Shown here one piece after another: positions 8,584 to 17,085 of a stretch of 64,000 nucleotides of DNA. The notes under the pieces are model-generated. The model saw only the letters and a list, made by a program, of their open reading frames with translations. It ran no database searches and was not told the DNA's origin. Every line of letters begins with the position of its first letter. Position 1 is the first letter of the stretch. The stretch comes from UBA6244 sp965140775 (GTDB lineage: Bacteria > Bacteroidota > Bacteroidia > Bacteroidales > F082), in the NCBI GenBank assembly GCA_965140775.1, contig OZ223471.1, positions 4,402,001-4,466,000 on the forward strand, in the 5' to 3' direction. The position numbers and the translations under genes were made by a program.

Positions 8584-11322
8584 CTAATCTCCACCAAGTT
8601 TAAATCCCAACGAGGGTTTCGACTGATTTTTCTGTGGTGTAAACTCCTGCACGTCGGACAGAATAACGGTGGACATGGTTTCCGGGGTACGTTTGGCCTT
8701 GGGCAAATCGGCCATGCGCAGTTCCTGGTTGCGAACGGATTTCTCTACCACCTTGCGCATGGAACGGGCGTTGCCAAAAAACCGGTTGCGGTTTTGGTAC
8801 AAAAAACCAATATAGGTTTTCAGGTGTTGTTCAGCCTCTTTATCCGGCGTTAATCCCTTCTTTTTAAACTTATTCAACACGATGGTGTAGAGTTCACTTT
8901 CGTTGAAATCGTTGAACAGAAAATTGTTGTCGAATCGTGATTCCAGTCCCGGATTCGATTTAAGGAATTCCTGCATGTTTTCGGTATAGCCTGCCACGAT
9001 GAGACTAAAATTACCACGGTGGTCTTCCATTTCCTTGATAAAAGCAGCCACGGCTTGTTTCCCGAACTCGTTGTTTCTTCCTTCGGTGAGCGAATAGGCT
9101 TCGTCGATAAACAATACGCCACCCATGGCCTGGTTGATGAGTTCCTTGGTTTTAAGTGCAGTTTGACCCACAAACCCTGCCACCAGCGAGCTGCCATCGG
9201 CATCTATCAAATGTCCACGTTCGAGCAATCCCAGGGCTTTGTATATTTTGCCAATGATACGCGCCACGGTGGTTTTACCCGTTCCGGGGTTGCCCGTAAA
9301 AATGCTGTGCATGGAAAAGGCTTTCAGCACATCGCGGTTCATTTCTTTATAATACCGCGTTAGTTTAACGAGCTCGTTAATCTCCTGTTTGATGTTTTCG
9401 AGACCGGTAAGTTGGTTGAGCTCGTCGAGTGCCAATTTCAGTTGTTCGTTATCGATGGGTAGCTCCAGTTTGTGTTTGGTGTCGGTTTCCTCCATGTCGT
9501 CGATATCCTCGGGCTCAATCACCGACAATATTTTTTTGGTGAGGTTTTCCGGGTCATGTTGCTTAATCACCCGAACACCCATGTTCATTTTGGCCTCATC
9601 CACCAGGGCAGAGGCAAAACGTGCATTGCCAAAGCTTTTGTCGCGTTTTCGATAGGCTGCCGTAACCAGTTGAAGCAGTTTGTTTTTGGCCTCGGCACTC
9701 AATTTCACGGCCTTCTTTTTGGCTGCATATTGGGCAATTTCCACCAGTTCTTCGGGCGTATAATCTTCGAAATGAAAATGGTGTTTGAACCTGGATTTCA
9801 ATCCGGGATTCGACTTGATGAAGGTCTCCATTTCTTTGGGATATCCTGCCACCATGATGGCGATGTCGCCTTTCCCGTCGCTCATTTCGGTAATCAGAGC
9901 GGCAATGGCTTCGGGACCGAAATCGTTGGAGGCTCCATCCTTATACAGGGAGTAGGCCTCGTCAATAAACAGGATGCCCCCACGGGCTTTTTCGATGGCT
10001 TCTTTGGTGTCTTTACCGGTTTGACGTACGAAACCCGATATCAAATCGCTGGCTTCCACTTCGTGCACATGGCCTTTGCTCAGCAGTCCCATGGAATGGA
10101 ATATCTTTCCCAGCAGTTTTACCACAGTGGTTTTGCCTGTTCCGGGATTTCCCGTAAAAACACTGTGCAAACTAATTTCTTCGTCATCTTCAATGCCATT
10201 TTCCTTCCGGTACTGCAAAAAGCTCACATAATCAACATATTCGCGCACTTTATTTTTGATGTTTTCCAAACCAATCAACCCGTCCAAATCGGCCATAATT
10301 TCCGAAAGGGGACGGTTATCAATTTCTATTTCCACATCGGTGTTTTCGTTTTCGTCGGTTTCGTTGTCTTTGGGCTCCTCCTCTTTCGCCTTGTCTTCCG
10401 GTTCGTCCTCTTTTTTATTTAAGGTAGCCTCCGACACATGCGTTACATCATACAAGCTCACCACATCCTCATTCAGCAGGGCTTCGTAGTCGCTCACGCG
10501 TTCCATGTTGTAATCGCTCACCTTGAAGGGAATAACCGCCACAGTAGTATCCATGAATACCACTTCAATGCGGTAATCGTCTTCTATCCATGTGCCTTTG
10601 TTTTCGGCACCCCATCCGGAAGTGATGGTAAACACCTCTCCCACACCTTCTTTAGGTGTGATGTAAACCATGGTATCGGCCACACCAATACGTTGTCCGG
10701 TATCGTCGATATAGTTGAAGAACAACTCGCAAATCCAGTCTTTGTTGATTTTGTTTTTGAACCGCAATTCCGACATGATATAGCGGGTATCCTGCTTGCT
10801 GAACACGCTCATGTAAAAACGCTCGTTTTCTTCCACATCACCCTGAGGAGCCTCGTAGGTTCTAAAAGAGAGCACCTCCATGTAGGGATTGTTCTTGGGT
10901 GTTACACGGTCGTAATTTTCAATAAAAAAATCGGTGGTGCCCACTTCCTCATCATCTATTTCAGCTATCCACCGATATTTGCCCGGCTTCCAGAATTTAC
11001 CGCGCTCATCGTCGCCCCAGCCAAAGGTGTAGGTTACAATATTATCTTCAAGCGAAATGGTAATTTCTTCCTCCTTTTTGCATATCTGATTGCCGATTTC
11101 GTTACCGTTCATCTTCACCGCACGCAGTTTGATCCGGGCTTTCCACTCTTCCTCATCGAATAGCTTGTTGTAGAATGCAAGCTCGGTACTCAGGTAGTTG
11201 ATTTCGTTTTTATCGAATACCTTTCTGAACTTGCGTTTGCTACCTATGGCGCGATCCCAGGCGTACGACTGCAGACTCTTAAACTTAAAATGTTTCCCTT
11301 CTTTCGACTTACCAAAAAGCAT
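8584..11322 (-). CDS. Double-AAA+ CbxX/CfxQ-type ATPase with duplicated N-terminal domain
   Basis: A 912-residue protein. The start is set at the ATG ending at 11322 (MLFGKSKEGKHFK), because the upstream extension lies in promoter-like AT-rich DNA. Two AAA+ modules of the CbxX/CfxQ/EccA clade are clear: Walker A GNPGTGKTT near residues 391 and 676, and Walker B LFIDEAYSL near 446 and 733. The N-terminal 280 residues hold two copies of an unrecognised beta-rich domain with a conserved GWG (TFGWGDDERG near 96, TSGWGAENKG near 233). An acidic linker (about 300-345) joins them to the ATPases. Relatives remodel Rubisco or act in type VII secretion; the target here is unknown. It stands alone, divergent from the EEP gene. 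Confidence 0.85.
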   Translation of the reverse strand: MLFGKSKEGKHFKFKSLQSYAWDRAIGSKRKFRKVFDKNEINYLSTELAFYNKLFDEEEWKARIKLRAVKMNGNEIGNQICKKEEEITISLEDNIVTYTFGWGDDERGKFWKPGKYRWIAEIDDEEVGTTDFFIENYDRVTPKNNPYMEVLSFRTYEAPQGDVEENERFYMSVFSKQDTRYIMSELRFKNKINKDWICELFFNYIDDTGQRIGVADTMVYITPKEGVGEVFTITSGWGAENKGTWIEDDYRIEVVFMDTTVAVIPFKVSDYNMERVSDYEALLNEDVVSLYDVTHVSEATLNKKEDEPEDKAKEEEPKDNETDENENTDVEIEIDNRPLSEIMADLDGLIGLENIKNKVREYVDYVSFLQYRKENGIEDDEEISLHSVFTGNPGTGKTTVVKLLGKIFHSMGLLSKGHVHEVEASDLISGFVRQTGKDTKEAIEKARGGILFIDEAYSLYKDGASNDFGPEAIAALITEMSDGKGDIAIMVAGYPKEMETFIKSNPGLKSRFKHHFHFEDYTPEELVEIAQYAAKKKAVKLSAEAKNKLLQLVTAAYRKRDKSFGNARFASALVDEAKMNMGVRVIKQHDPENLTKKILSVIEPEDIDDMEETDTKHKLELPIDNEQLKLALDELNQLTGLENIKQEINELVKLTRYYKEMNRDVLKAFSMHSIFTGNPGTGKTTVARIIGKIYKALGLLERGHLIDADGSSLVAGFVGQTALKTKELINQAMGGVLFIDEAYSLTEGRNNEFGKQAVAAFIKEMEDHRGNFSLIVAGYTENMQEFLKSNPGLESRFDNNFLFNDFNESELYTIVLNKFKKKGLTPDKEAEQHLKTYIGFLYQNRNRFFGNARSMRKVVEKSVRNQELRMADLPKAKRTPETMSTVILSDVQEFTPQKNQSKPSLGFKLGGD

Positions 11323-11515
11323 GCTATTAGTATTAATGGTTATTTGTGATAAAAATACAAAAGTTTGGCAACGCCACAAGGCGAAAGTAATTGGCTCCTC
11401 ACCGAGATTTTAGGTAACCCTTGGCCGGCTTGTTAAATCATGAGAAATGTTGAATCCAACAGTCCAATCCTGAATTAAATTGTGTTAATTGAGCCGTGAA
11501 TTTCTCTTAAAAAAG

Positions 11516-11523
11516 TACTTTTG
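11516..11523 (+). promoter_or_regulatory. Bacteroidota -7 element (TACTTTTG) for the EEP gene
   Basis: TACTTTTG fits TAnnTTTG and ends only 5 bases before the ATG at 11529. The transcript would therefore start at or very near the start codon (leaderless or nearly so). Confidence 0.5.
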
Positions 11524-11528
11524 TCCGT

Positions 11529-12806
11529 ATGAAACATCTGCTATTCGTATTTCTCCTTCTGTCGGGTATTGCTTTATCGGCACAGGACACACTCACTTTT
11601 TTACAATACAATTTGCTCAATTATGGCAATTATACCAGCTACTGCACGGCTGAAAACAATCCTGTAGAGGAGAAAGATGGCTATATCAATACCATTGTGA
11701 ATTATATCCAACCCGATGTGTTTACGGTGAATGAAGTGACGGGCTCTCAGGCCATGCACCAACACCTGCTCGACCAGGCCGTGAATGCCGGAGGTGATAA
11801 ATACCGCATGGCCAATTTCATTTATCAGGCATCTCCCTATTTGGTCAACTTGCTTTTTTACAACCACCAAAAGTTGGCTTTGCACTCACATGTTATTGCC
11901 CAAAGTCTGGTGCGTGATATTGATGTGTATAAACTTTATTACAAGTCCGACGACCTTTCGGGCGGCGACACGGCTTTCATTACCTGTATTGTAGCCCACC
12001 TGAAGGCAGGAAACAGCAATGAGGATGCAACAACCCGCGGCTTGATGGCCGAAAATACCATGGCCTTTTTGGAAGGATACGGACAAAGTGAGAATTATTT
12101 GCTCAGTGGCGATTTTAATGTTTATACAAGTTCGGAAGAGGCATACCAAACCTTTACTCAATACCCCAATGCCACCTTACGATTCAACGACCCCATCGAC
12201 AAGCCGGGAAGCTGGAACAACAACTCGTCGTTTGCTTCGGTACACACCCAAAGCACCCATTCCTCCTCCAATGGATGCCCCTCAACCGGTGGCATGGACG
12301 ACCGTTTCGACTTTATCCTGATGTCGAACAACCTGAAATTTGGCGCCAAACACCTGAGGTATGTTCCTGGTTCGTATAAGGCAGTGGGTCAGGACGGACT
12401 TCATTTCAATAAGAATCTCACCGATTCACCCACCAACACGAGCGTTCCGGCGGATGTGCTCACGGCGCTATACCAAAATTCGGACCACCTGCCGGTGACT
12501 TTAAAACTAACGGTTGACAAATCTGTGGGCATATCACAATGGTTGGCCACCGACTTCGAAGAGGTGCAATTCAGCAATCCCGCACATTCAGTTATTAAGC
12601 TGAATATTAGCACCAAACAATCAACAGAAGCCCATGTGGCGCTTTACAACCTGTGCGGTAAGGAGGTGCTCACACAATGTCAACAGCTAACTGCCGGAAA
12701 CAATCGAATGAACATCAACATCCAATCGTTACCCTCAGGCATGTATCTGATGCGGCTTTCGGACAACCGAAACAACGCCATAACAAGGAAATTGATTGTA
12801 AACTAA
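11529..12806 (+). CDS. Secreted endonuclease/exonuclease/phosphatase-family protein with T9SS sorting domain
   Basis: A 425-residue protein with a signal peptide (MKHLLFVFLLLSGIALSAQ). The EEP fold is supported by TVNEVTG (metal-binding Glu), SGDFNVYTSSE (catalytic GDFN) and NSDHLPVTLKL (SDHxP). Members cleave phosphodiester or phosphomonoester bonds, for example extracellular DNA. The last 80 residues are a type A T9SS C-terminal domain (VALYNLCGKEVLTQ, LPSGMYLMRLS, RKLIVN), so export and surface attachment or release through T9SS is expected. Its TAA shares bases with the convergent TetR gene's stop. Confidence 0.85.
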   Translation: MKHLLFVFLLLSGIALSAQDTLTFLQYNLLNYGNYTSYCTAENNPVEEKDGYINTIVNYIQPDVFTVNEVTGSQAMHQHLLDQAVNAGGDKYRMANFIYQASPYLVNLLFYNHQKLALHSHVIAQSLVRDIDVYKLYYKSDDLSGGDTAFITCIVAHLKAGNSNEDATTRGLMAENTMAFLEGYGQSENYLLSGDFNVYTSSEEAYQTFTQYPNATLRFNDPIDKPGSWNNNSSFASVHTQSTHSSSNGCPSTGGMDDRFDFILMSNNLKFGAKHLRYVPGSYKAVGQDGLHFNKNLTDSPTNTSVPADVLTALYQNSDHLPVTLKLTVDKSVGISQWLATDFEEVQFSNPAHSVIKLNISTKQSTEAHVALYNLCGKEVLTQCQQLTAGNNRMNINIQSLPSGMYLMRLSDNRNNAITRKLIVN

Positions 12807-13420
12807 AAGCGGGCCTTGCTTTTCTTTTCGTTGTAGTAGTCGATCCCCTTTTGTGTGGCGATGCTCATCACAAAATTTTCGAACATTTGATCGAAAAGGG
12901 TGTTAAACGAAAATTGCTCGGGAGGAAAACTGTCGGGATCGTGGATGTCGAGCAATCGGCTGATATATCTTCGCGACACCAATTCCACACTCAGATCGTC
13001 GCGGTACATTCCCTGGCCAATTCCCTTGCGCATGTTGATTTGGATTTTTTCGTTGATAAACCCAATGCGCTTGTCAAGATGTTCTTGATACACCCGGGGA
13101 TATTTCAGTTTATAGTTGTGCGTAACCGATGGGGTGAGGTTACCAAACTTAGCGGCCATTTCTTTGCTCACCGTAAAAAGAATATCAATGGCATCTTCGT
13201 TCCCGTCGAAGTTAAAATCTTTAAAAATGACCTCAAACATGTGGCGTTCATTTTCAAGAATCAGGGTAACAAGTTGTTCGTCGGATTCGATATTATGTTT
13301 AACGATTTCTGTCTGAAATTCAGAATTTTCAGCGAGTTTTTCCAAGGTAACGGCATCAATACCATGTTGGTTGGTATAATTTCTGATGGTGGTGATAAAC
13401 TCCTTTAAATCCTTTTTCAT
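12803..13420 (-). CDS. TetR/AcrR-family transcriptional regulator
   Basis: A 205-residue protein if it starts at MKKDLKEFITTIRNYTNQHG (ATG ending at 13420). The N-terminal 50 residues have the TetR helix-turn-helix layout (HGIDAVTLEKLAENSEFQTE) and the rest is an alpha-helical ligand/dimerisation domain without recognisable specificity. The HTH is divergent from consensus, so the family call is fairly but not fully sure. It is monocistronic and converges on the EEP gene with a 4-base overlap of the two stop codons. No operator was identified. Confidence 0.7.
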   Translation of the reverse strand: MKKDLKEFITTIRNYTNQHGIDAVTLEKLAENSEFQTEIVKHNIESDEQLVTLILENERHMFEVIFKDFNFDGNEDAIDILFTVSKEMAAKFGNLTPSVTHNYKLKYPRVYQEHLDKRIGFINEKIQINMRKGIGQGMYRDDLSVELVSRRYISRLLDIHDPDSFPPEQFSFNTLFDQMFENFVMSIATQKGIDYYNEKKSKARF

Positions 13421-13713
13421 TGGCCGTGTACTGAAAGATATTGACGACAAAAGTAGAAAAATACTGTTAACCTGTTAATTTAATATTAAAAATTGTTCTA
13501 TATAGTTGTTATAACTACTTGTTATACTGAAATTAAGCACCGAATAATGCGTTTTGTAAACATAAAAAACCGTGGTTTTTTTGTACTAAGGATTGCTTAA
13601 TTGAAAAAAGACCCGTGCAGGAATGAGGTTATTTACCCGAAATCCATTAAACCCGGAAGTCGCAACTTTATTTAAAACAACCGGGGCAAACCCGGGGAGA
13701 TAGCAGGGTAAAT

Positions 13714-13721
13714 TATATTTG
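13714..13721 (+). promoter_or_regulatory. Upstream -7 element (TATATTTG), candidate trpS promoter
   Basis: TATATTTG fits TAnnTTTG, about 112 bases before the trpS ATG. Without a clear -33 TTG it is a weak candidate, but it would give trpS an ordinary leader. Confidence 0.3.
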
Positions 13722-13821
13722 GAACGACTTATTCCGTAACACTAAATACCTTACGGTAATAAGCTACGTATCACAATTAGTTTCCATGGCAGGGAGAAGT
13801 TTACAATCACTTGCTTTTTAT

Positions 13822-13829
13822 TACTTTTG
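13822..13829 (+). promoter_or_regulatory. Start-proximal -7 element (TACTTTTG) at trpS
   Basis: TACTTTTG fits TAnnTTTG and ends 4 bases before the trpS ATG at 13834, implying a leaderless transcript if used. Confidence 0.45.
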
Positions 13830-13833
13830 CACC

Positions 13834-14850
13834 ATGGAAAAGAAAGAGATAGTACTAAGCGGTATTCGACCTACCGGCAACCTCCACCTGGGTAATTACT
13901 TTGGTGCAGTGAAGAATTTTGTGAAGATGCAGGAAACCCATACCTGTTTCTTTTTTATTGCTGATTATCATTCGCTTACCACCCATCCCACGCCGGGGAA
14001 TCTTCAAAATAATGTACGTCAGGTGTTGGTGGAATATTTAGCTGCCGGATTGGATCCGGAAAAAGCCACGCTGTATTTGCAGAGCGATTTGCCCGAAACG
14101 GCAGAGTTGTATTTGTTTTTAAACATGAATGCCTATCTGGGTGAGTTGGAACGCGTTACTACATTTAAAGAGAAAGCACGCAAACAACCTGAAAACGTGA
14201 ATGCCGGACTCTTGACCTATCCCACTTTAATGGCCGCGGATATTATTATCCATAAAGCTGACAAAGTGCCTGTGGGCAAGGATCAGGAGCAAAACCTGGA
14301 GATGGCACGTACCTTTGCCCGACGGTTCAATCACATGTACAAGGTCGACTTTTTTCCACAGCCCTCCGCCTTTAATTTTGGCGAACAATTGGTAAAAATT
14401 CCCGGTTTGGACGGCTCAGGTAAAATGGGAAAATCGGAAGGAGAAGGCAATGCCATCTTTTTAAATGAGGATCCCAAAGTGCTCCGAAAAAAAGTGATGC
14501 GAGCCGTTAGCGACAGTGGTCCCACCGAAATGAATCAACCAAAACCGGAACCCATCGAAAACCTGTTTTCGTTGATGAAAGCCGTATCGAAACCCGACGT
14601 GGTGGATTATTTCAACGACCAGTACAACAACTGTTCCATCCGATATGGCGACATGAAAAAGCAACTGGCCGAAGACATGATCGCCTTTACTACCCCTTTC
14701 AGAGAAAGGATTCTTGAGCTTAACGCCGATCAGGATTATATTACCCGTGTAATGAATATGGGTGCCGAAAAAGCACGCGAAAGCGGACGCCATACCGTTG
14801 AAGAAGTTAGGCAAATTATTGGTTTCAGAAAATACTACCCACTCGCTTGA
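13834..14850 (+). CDS. trpS: Tryptophanyl-tRNA synthetase
   Basis: A 338-residue class I aminoacyl-tRNA synthetase that charges tRNA-Trp. The ATG at 13834 gives the usual start MEKKEIVLSGIRPTGNLHLG. The HIGH-type signature is GNLHLGNYFG and the KMSKS-type loop is GKMGKSEGEG. The specificity region PVGKDQEQNLEMAR is typical of TrpRS. Length is normal for the family. Its TGA overlaps the TTG start of hflX, so the two are probably cotranscribed. Confidence 0.97.
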   Translation: MEKKEIVLSGIRPTGNLHLGNYFGAVKNFVKMQETHTCFFFIADYHSLTTHPTPGNLQNNVRQVLVEYLAAGLDPEKATLYLQSDLPETAELYLFLNMNAYLGELERVTTFKEKARKQPENVNAGLLTYPTLMAADIIIHKADKVPVGKDQEQNLEMARTFARRFNHMYKVDFFPQPSAFNFGEQLVKIPGLDGSGKMGKSEGEGNAIFLNEDPKVLRKKVMRAVSDSGPTEMNQPKPEPIENLFSLMKAVSKPDVVDYFNDQYNNCSIRYGDMKKQLAEDMIAFTTPFRERILELNADQDYITRVMNMGAEKARESGRHTVEEVRQIIGFRKYYPLA

Positions 14851-16028
14851 TAGAAAAAAAGACATTTAGCAACCAACCGGAAAAAGCCATATTGGTTGGA
14901 CTCATTACCCGCGATACCGACAAGGTGAAGGCCAACGAATACCTTGATGAATTGTCGTTTTTAGTGGAAACGGCAGGAGGAATTCCCGTGACCCGCTTTG
15001 TTCAGGCCATCGACACGCCCAACCCGCGAACCTTTGTGGGAACAGGTAAATTGGAGGAAATAAAAGCCTATGTGGAGGCAGCCGAAATCAATATGGTGGT
15101 TTTCGATGATGAGCTAAGCCCTTCACAATTGCGAAATTTGGAAAGAGAACTGGAGTGTAAAGTGCTCGACCGTACCAACCTTATCCTGGATATTTTTGCC
15201 CAACGCGCCCAAACAGCTCACGCCAAAGTGCAGGTAGAACTGGCTCAATATCAATACTTGCTGCCACGACTGACAGGTATGTGGACCCACCTTGAACGGC
15301 AAAAGGGAGGTATTGGACTTCGTGGACCCGGAGAAACCGAAATTGAAACCGACCGACGTATTATCCGCGATAAAATTTCCTTACTCAAAAAACGGTTGAT
15401 CGACATCGACAAACAAATGGCCACCCAGCGCAAAAACCGCGGCAGCATGATCAGGGTAGCCCTGGTGGGTTATACCAACGTGGGCAAATCAACCCTCATG
15501 AATCTGTTGAGCAAATCGGATATTTTTGCCGAAAATAAGTTGTTTGCCACCTTGGACACCACGGTCAGGAAAGTTGTGATCGAAAACCTGCCTTTCCTGC
15601 TATCGGATACCGTTGGTTTTATCAGAAAACTCCCCCATAGTTTGGTGGAATCGTTCAAGTCCACCCTCGACGAGGTGCGCGAATCGGACATACTCCTGCA
15701 TGTGGTGGACATCTCACATCCGGAATTTGAAGACCAGATTCAAACCGTCACACAGACCCTTTCGGAAATCGGTGCCGGCGATAAAAGTGTGATCATGGTT
15801 TTCAACAAGGTGGATGCCTACAAAGCCCCGGAGGACGACAATCCAGAACAATCGGAAATACTTGATTTGGAACTGCTAAAACAAAGTTGGATGGCCAAAG
15901 AAAATCACCCGTGTATTTTTATCTCGGCCAAAACCAAAGAACAGTTCGACGAGCTAAAACAACTGTTGTACAACGAAATAAAGGTGGTTCACGCCATTCG
16001 TTATCCCTACAACAATTTCTTGTATTAG
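14847..16028 (+). CDS. hflX: Ribosome-associated GTPase HflX
   Basis: A 393-residue protein. It binds the 50S subunit and helps split or rescue stalled ribosomes. An N-terminal HflX domain (FVGTGKLEEIKAYVEAA) is followed by the glycine-rich segment GGIGLRGPGETEIETDRR and a GTPase domain: G1 GYTNVGKSTL, G3 DTVGFI, G4 NKVD. The start is a TTG inside the trpS stop (TTGA); the first in-frame ATG is far downstream and would delete conserved sequence, so TTG is the best choice. The stop lies one base from the stop of the convergent TPR lipoprotein gene. Confidence 0.95.
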   Translation: MIEKKTFSNQPEKAILVGLITRDTDKVKANEYLDELSFLVETAGGIPVTRFVQAIDTPNPRTFVGTGKLEEIKAYVEAAEINMVVFDDELSPSQLRNLERELECKVLDRTNLILDIFAQRAQTAHAKVQVELAQYQYLLPRLTGMWTHLERQKGGIGLRGPGETEIETDRRIIRDKISLLKKRLIDIDKQMATQRKNRGSMIRVALVGYTNVGKSTLMNLLSKSDIFAENKLFATLDTTVRKVVIENLPFLLSDTVGFIRKLPHSLVESFKSTLDEVRESDILLHVVDISHPEFEDQIQTVTQTLSEIGAGDKSVIMVFNKVDAYKAPEDDNPEQSEILDLELLKQSWMAKENHPCIFISAKTKEQFDELKQLLYNEIKVVHAIRYPYNNFLY

Positions 16029-16029
16029 G

Positions 16030-16836
16030 CTATTTTTCTTTTGTAGAGCAGTATAATTTAACAGCTTTCTGCGCTTCCGGATTGCCCATTTCTGCTGCTT
16101 TGTTCCAGTCGGCACAAGCATCTTCCATCCTTTTGGTATAAAAGTACACCAATCCGCGATTCATATAAAACTGATGATCGTCGGGCTTTAACTGGATGGC
16201 CCTGTTCAGGTCGGAAAGGGCTGCTTCATAATTTTTCATCTGTCCGGTTACTGTTCCACGATTATAATAAGCAAGTGCATAGTTGGGAGCCACCTCCAGG
16301 CACTGATTGTAATAATCTACGGCTTGGGCAAAATCGCCCTTGTTATAATAGGCCATTCCTATCCCCAACAGCGAGGACGAGTCAGCGGGGTTTAATTTAA
16401 CGGCATCCTGATAATAGGACAGTGCCAGATCGTTTTGACCCTGCATGGCATAAATTTTCCCCAGATTAAAGTGGGCTTTGTAGTTGCTTGCATCATATTC
16501 GAGCACTTCCTTAAACGCATCGATGGCTTGGGTATAGTCGCCTGCCTGATAACTCTCAAGTCCTTTGTTGAAAGCAGTGCGCGCTTTGCGCATAATCAAC
16601 ATTTTTGCCTGGTCTTCAGGTGAAGCCTGATTTTCTTTCTCGGCAGACAAAGTGGTGTCGGCATTTGAACTGCCTGCGGGAAGACTGATCAGGGCTTCGT
16701 TGTCGTTGTTGGTTGTTACCACCACTTTTTCGTTGTCCTTGTCGGAAACAACCTTTGTTGTGTTTTCTTTAGTGGTCGATTCACAAGAAGTGAGAAGCAT
16801 AAAACCAATGACGGTAAAGTAGATGAGGTACTTCAT
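16030..16836 (-). CDS. TPR-repeat lipoprotein
   Basis: A 268-residue protein starting at MKYLIYFTVIGFMLLTSCES. The lipobox LLTSC predicts signal peptidase II cleavage and lipid anchoring. A low-complexity Thr/Asn/Asp-rich linker is followed by about five tetratricopeptide repeats (YQAGDYTQAIDAFKEVLEYD, LAYYNRGTVTGQMKNYEAA), giving a protein-protein interaction solenoid. It is the only minus-strand gene between trpS-hflX and the deacetylase-like gene, with its own promoter. Partner unknown. Confidence 0.85.
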   Translation of the reverse strand: MKYLIYFTVIGFMLLTSCESTTKENTTKVVSDKDNEKVVVTTNNDNEALISLPAGSSNADTTLSAEKENQASPEDQAKMLIMRKARTAFNKGLESYQAGDYTQAIDAFKEVLEYDASNYKAHFNLGKIYAMQGQNDLALSYYQDAVKLNPADSSSLLGIGMAYYNKGDFAQAVDYYNQCLEVAPNYALAYYNRGTVTGQMKNYEAALSDLNRAIQLKPDDHQFYMNRGLVYFYTKRMEDACADWNKAAEMGNPEAQKAVKLYCSTKEK

Positions 16837-16852
16837 TTTCAATAAATTTTGG

Positions 16853-16860
16853 CAAAGATA
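16853..16860 (-). promoter_or_regulatory. Bacteroidota -7 element (TATCTTTG) for the TPR lipoprotein
   Basis: On the minus strand TATCTTTG fits TAnnTTTG, 16 bases before the ATG ending at 16836. Confidence 0.55.
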
Positions 16861-17025
16861 ATAATGATTAAAAAGCCGTTGGCGGGTTGTGTGGAGCAAA
16901 TCGATAAAAATTGTTAATCGCCAACAAAATTGCCCGTAAGGAGATAGGTTTAAAAAAATCCCCTACCCTTACCATTCGCACAAAAAAAATGCGAATTTTA
17001 CAGTTTAATCATGAGCTAAACTTTC

Positions 17026-17085
17026 CATGAATACTACTTTAATTGTACTCGACACCCTCGATCAGTGGACTCCCTATTACGACTA
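17026..17085 (+). pseudogene. Possible truncated N-terminus of a RimK-like ATP-grasp protein
   Basis: A plus-strand ATG at 17026 opens a frame reading MNTTLIVLDTLDQWTPYYDY. This resembles the first residues of RimK-family/ATP-grasp proteins, which often begin with a hydrophobic LIVV-D strand followed by DWxPYYPS. The similarity stops at about residue 21, exactly where the convergent secreted-protein gene ends (its stop codon is at 17083-17085). It may be a remnant left when downstream DNA was replaced. It is very short, so chance similarity is possible. Confidence 0.3.

Larger units (their letters stand above)
13421..13833. other. Intergenic region between the TetR gene and trpS
   Basis: About 410 AT-rich bases containing divergent promoters: two TAnnTTTG elements on the plus strand (13714-13721, 13822-13829). 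No ORF with a recognisable product and no structured RNA was recognised. Confidence 0.5.

Noticed and set aside
9472..10422. 316-codon plus-strand ORF opposite the AAA ATPase
   Set aside because: It is the mirror of the first AAA module and linker; composition (FFVIF/GFG-rich) is typical of antisense frames.
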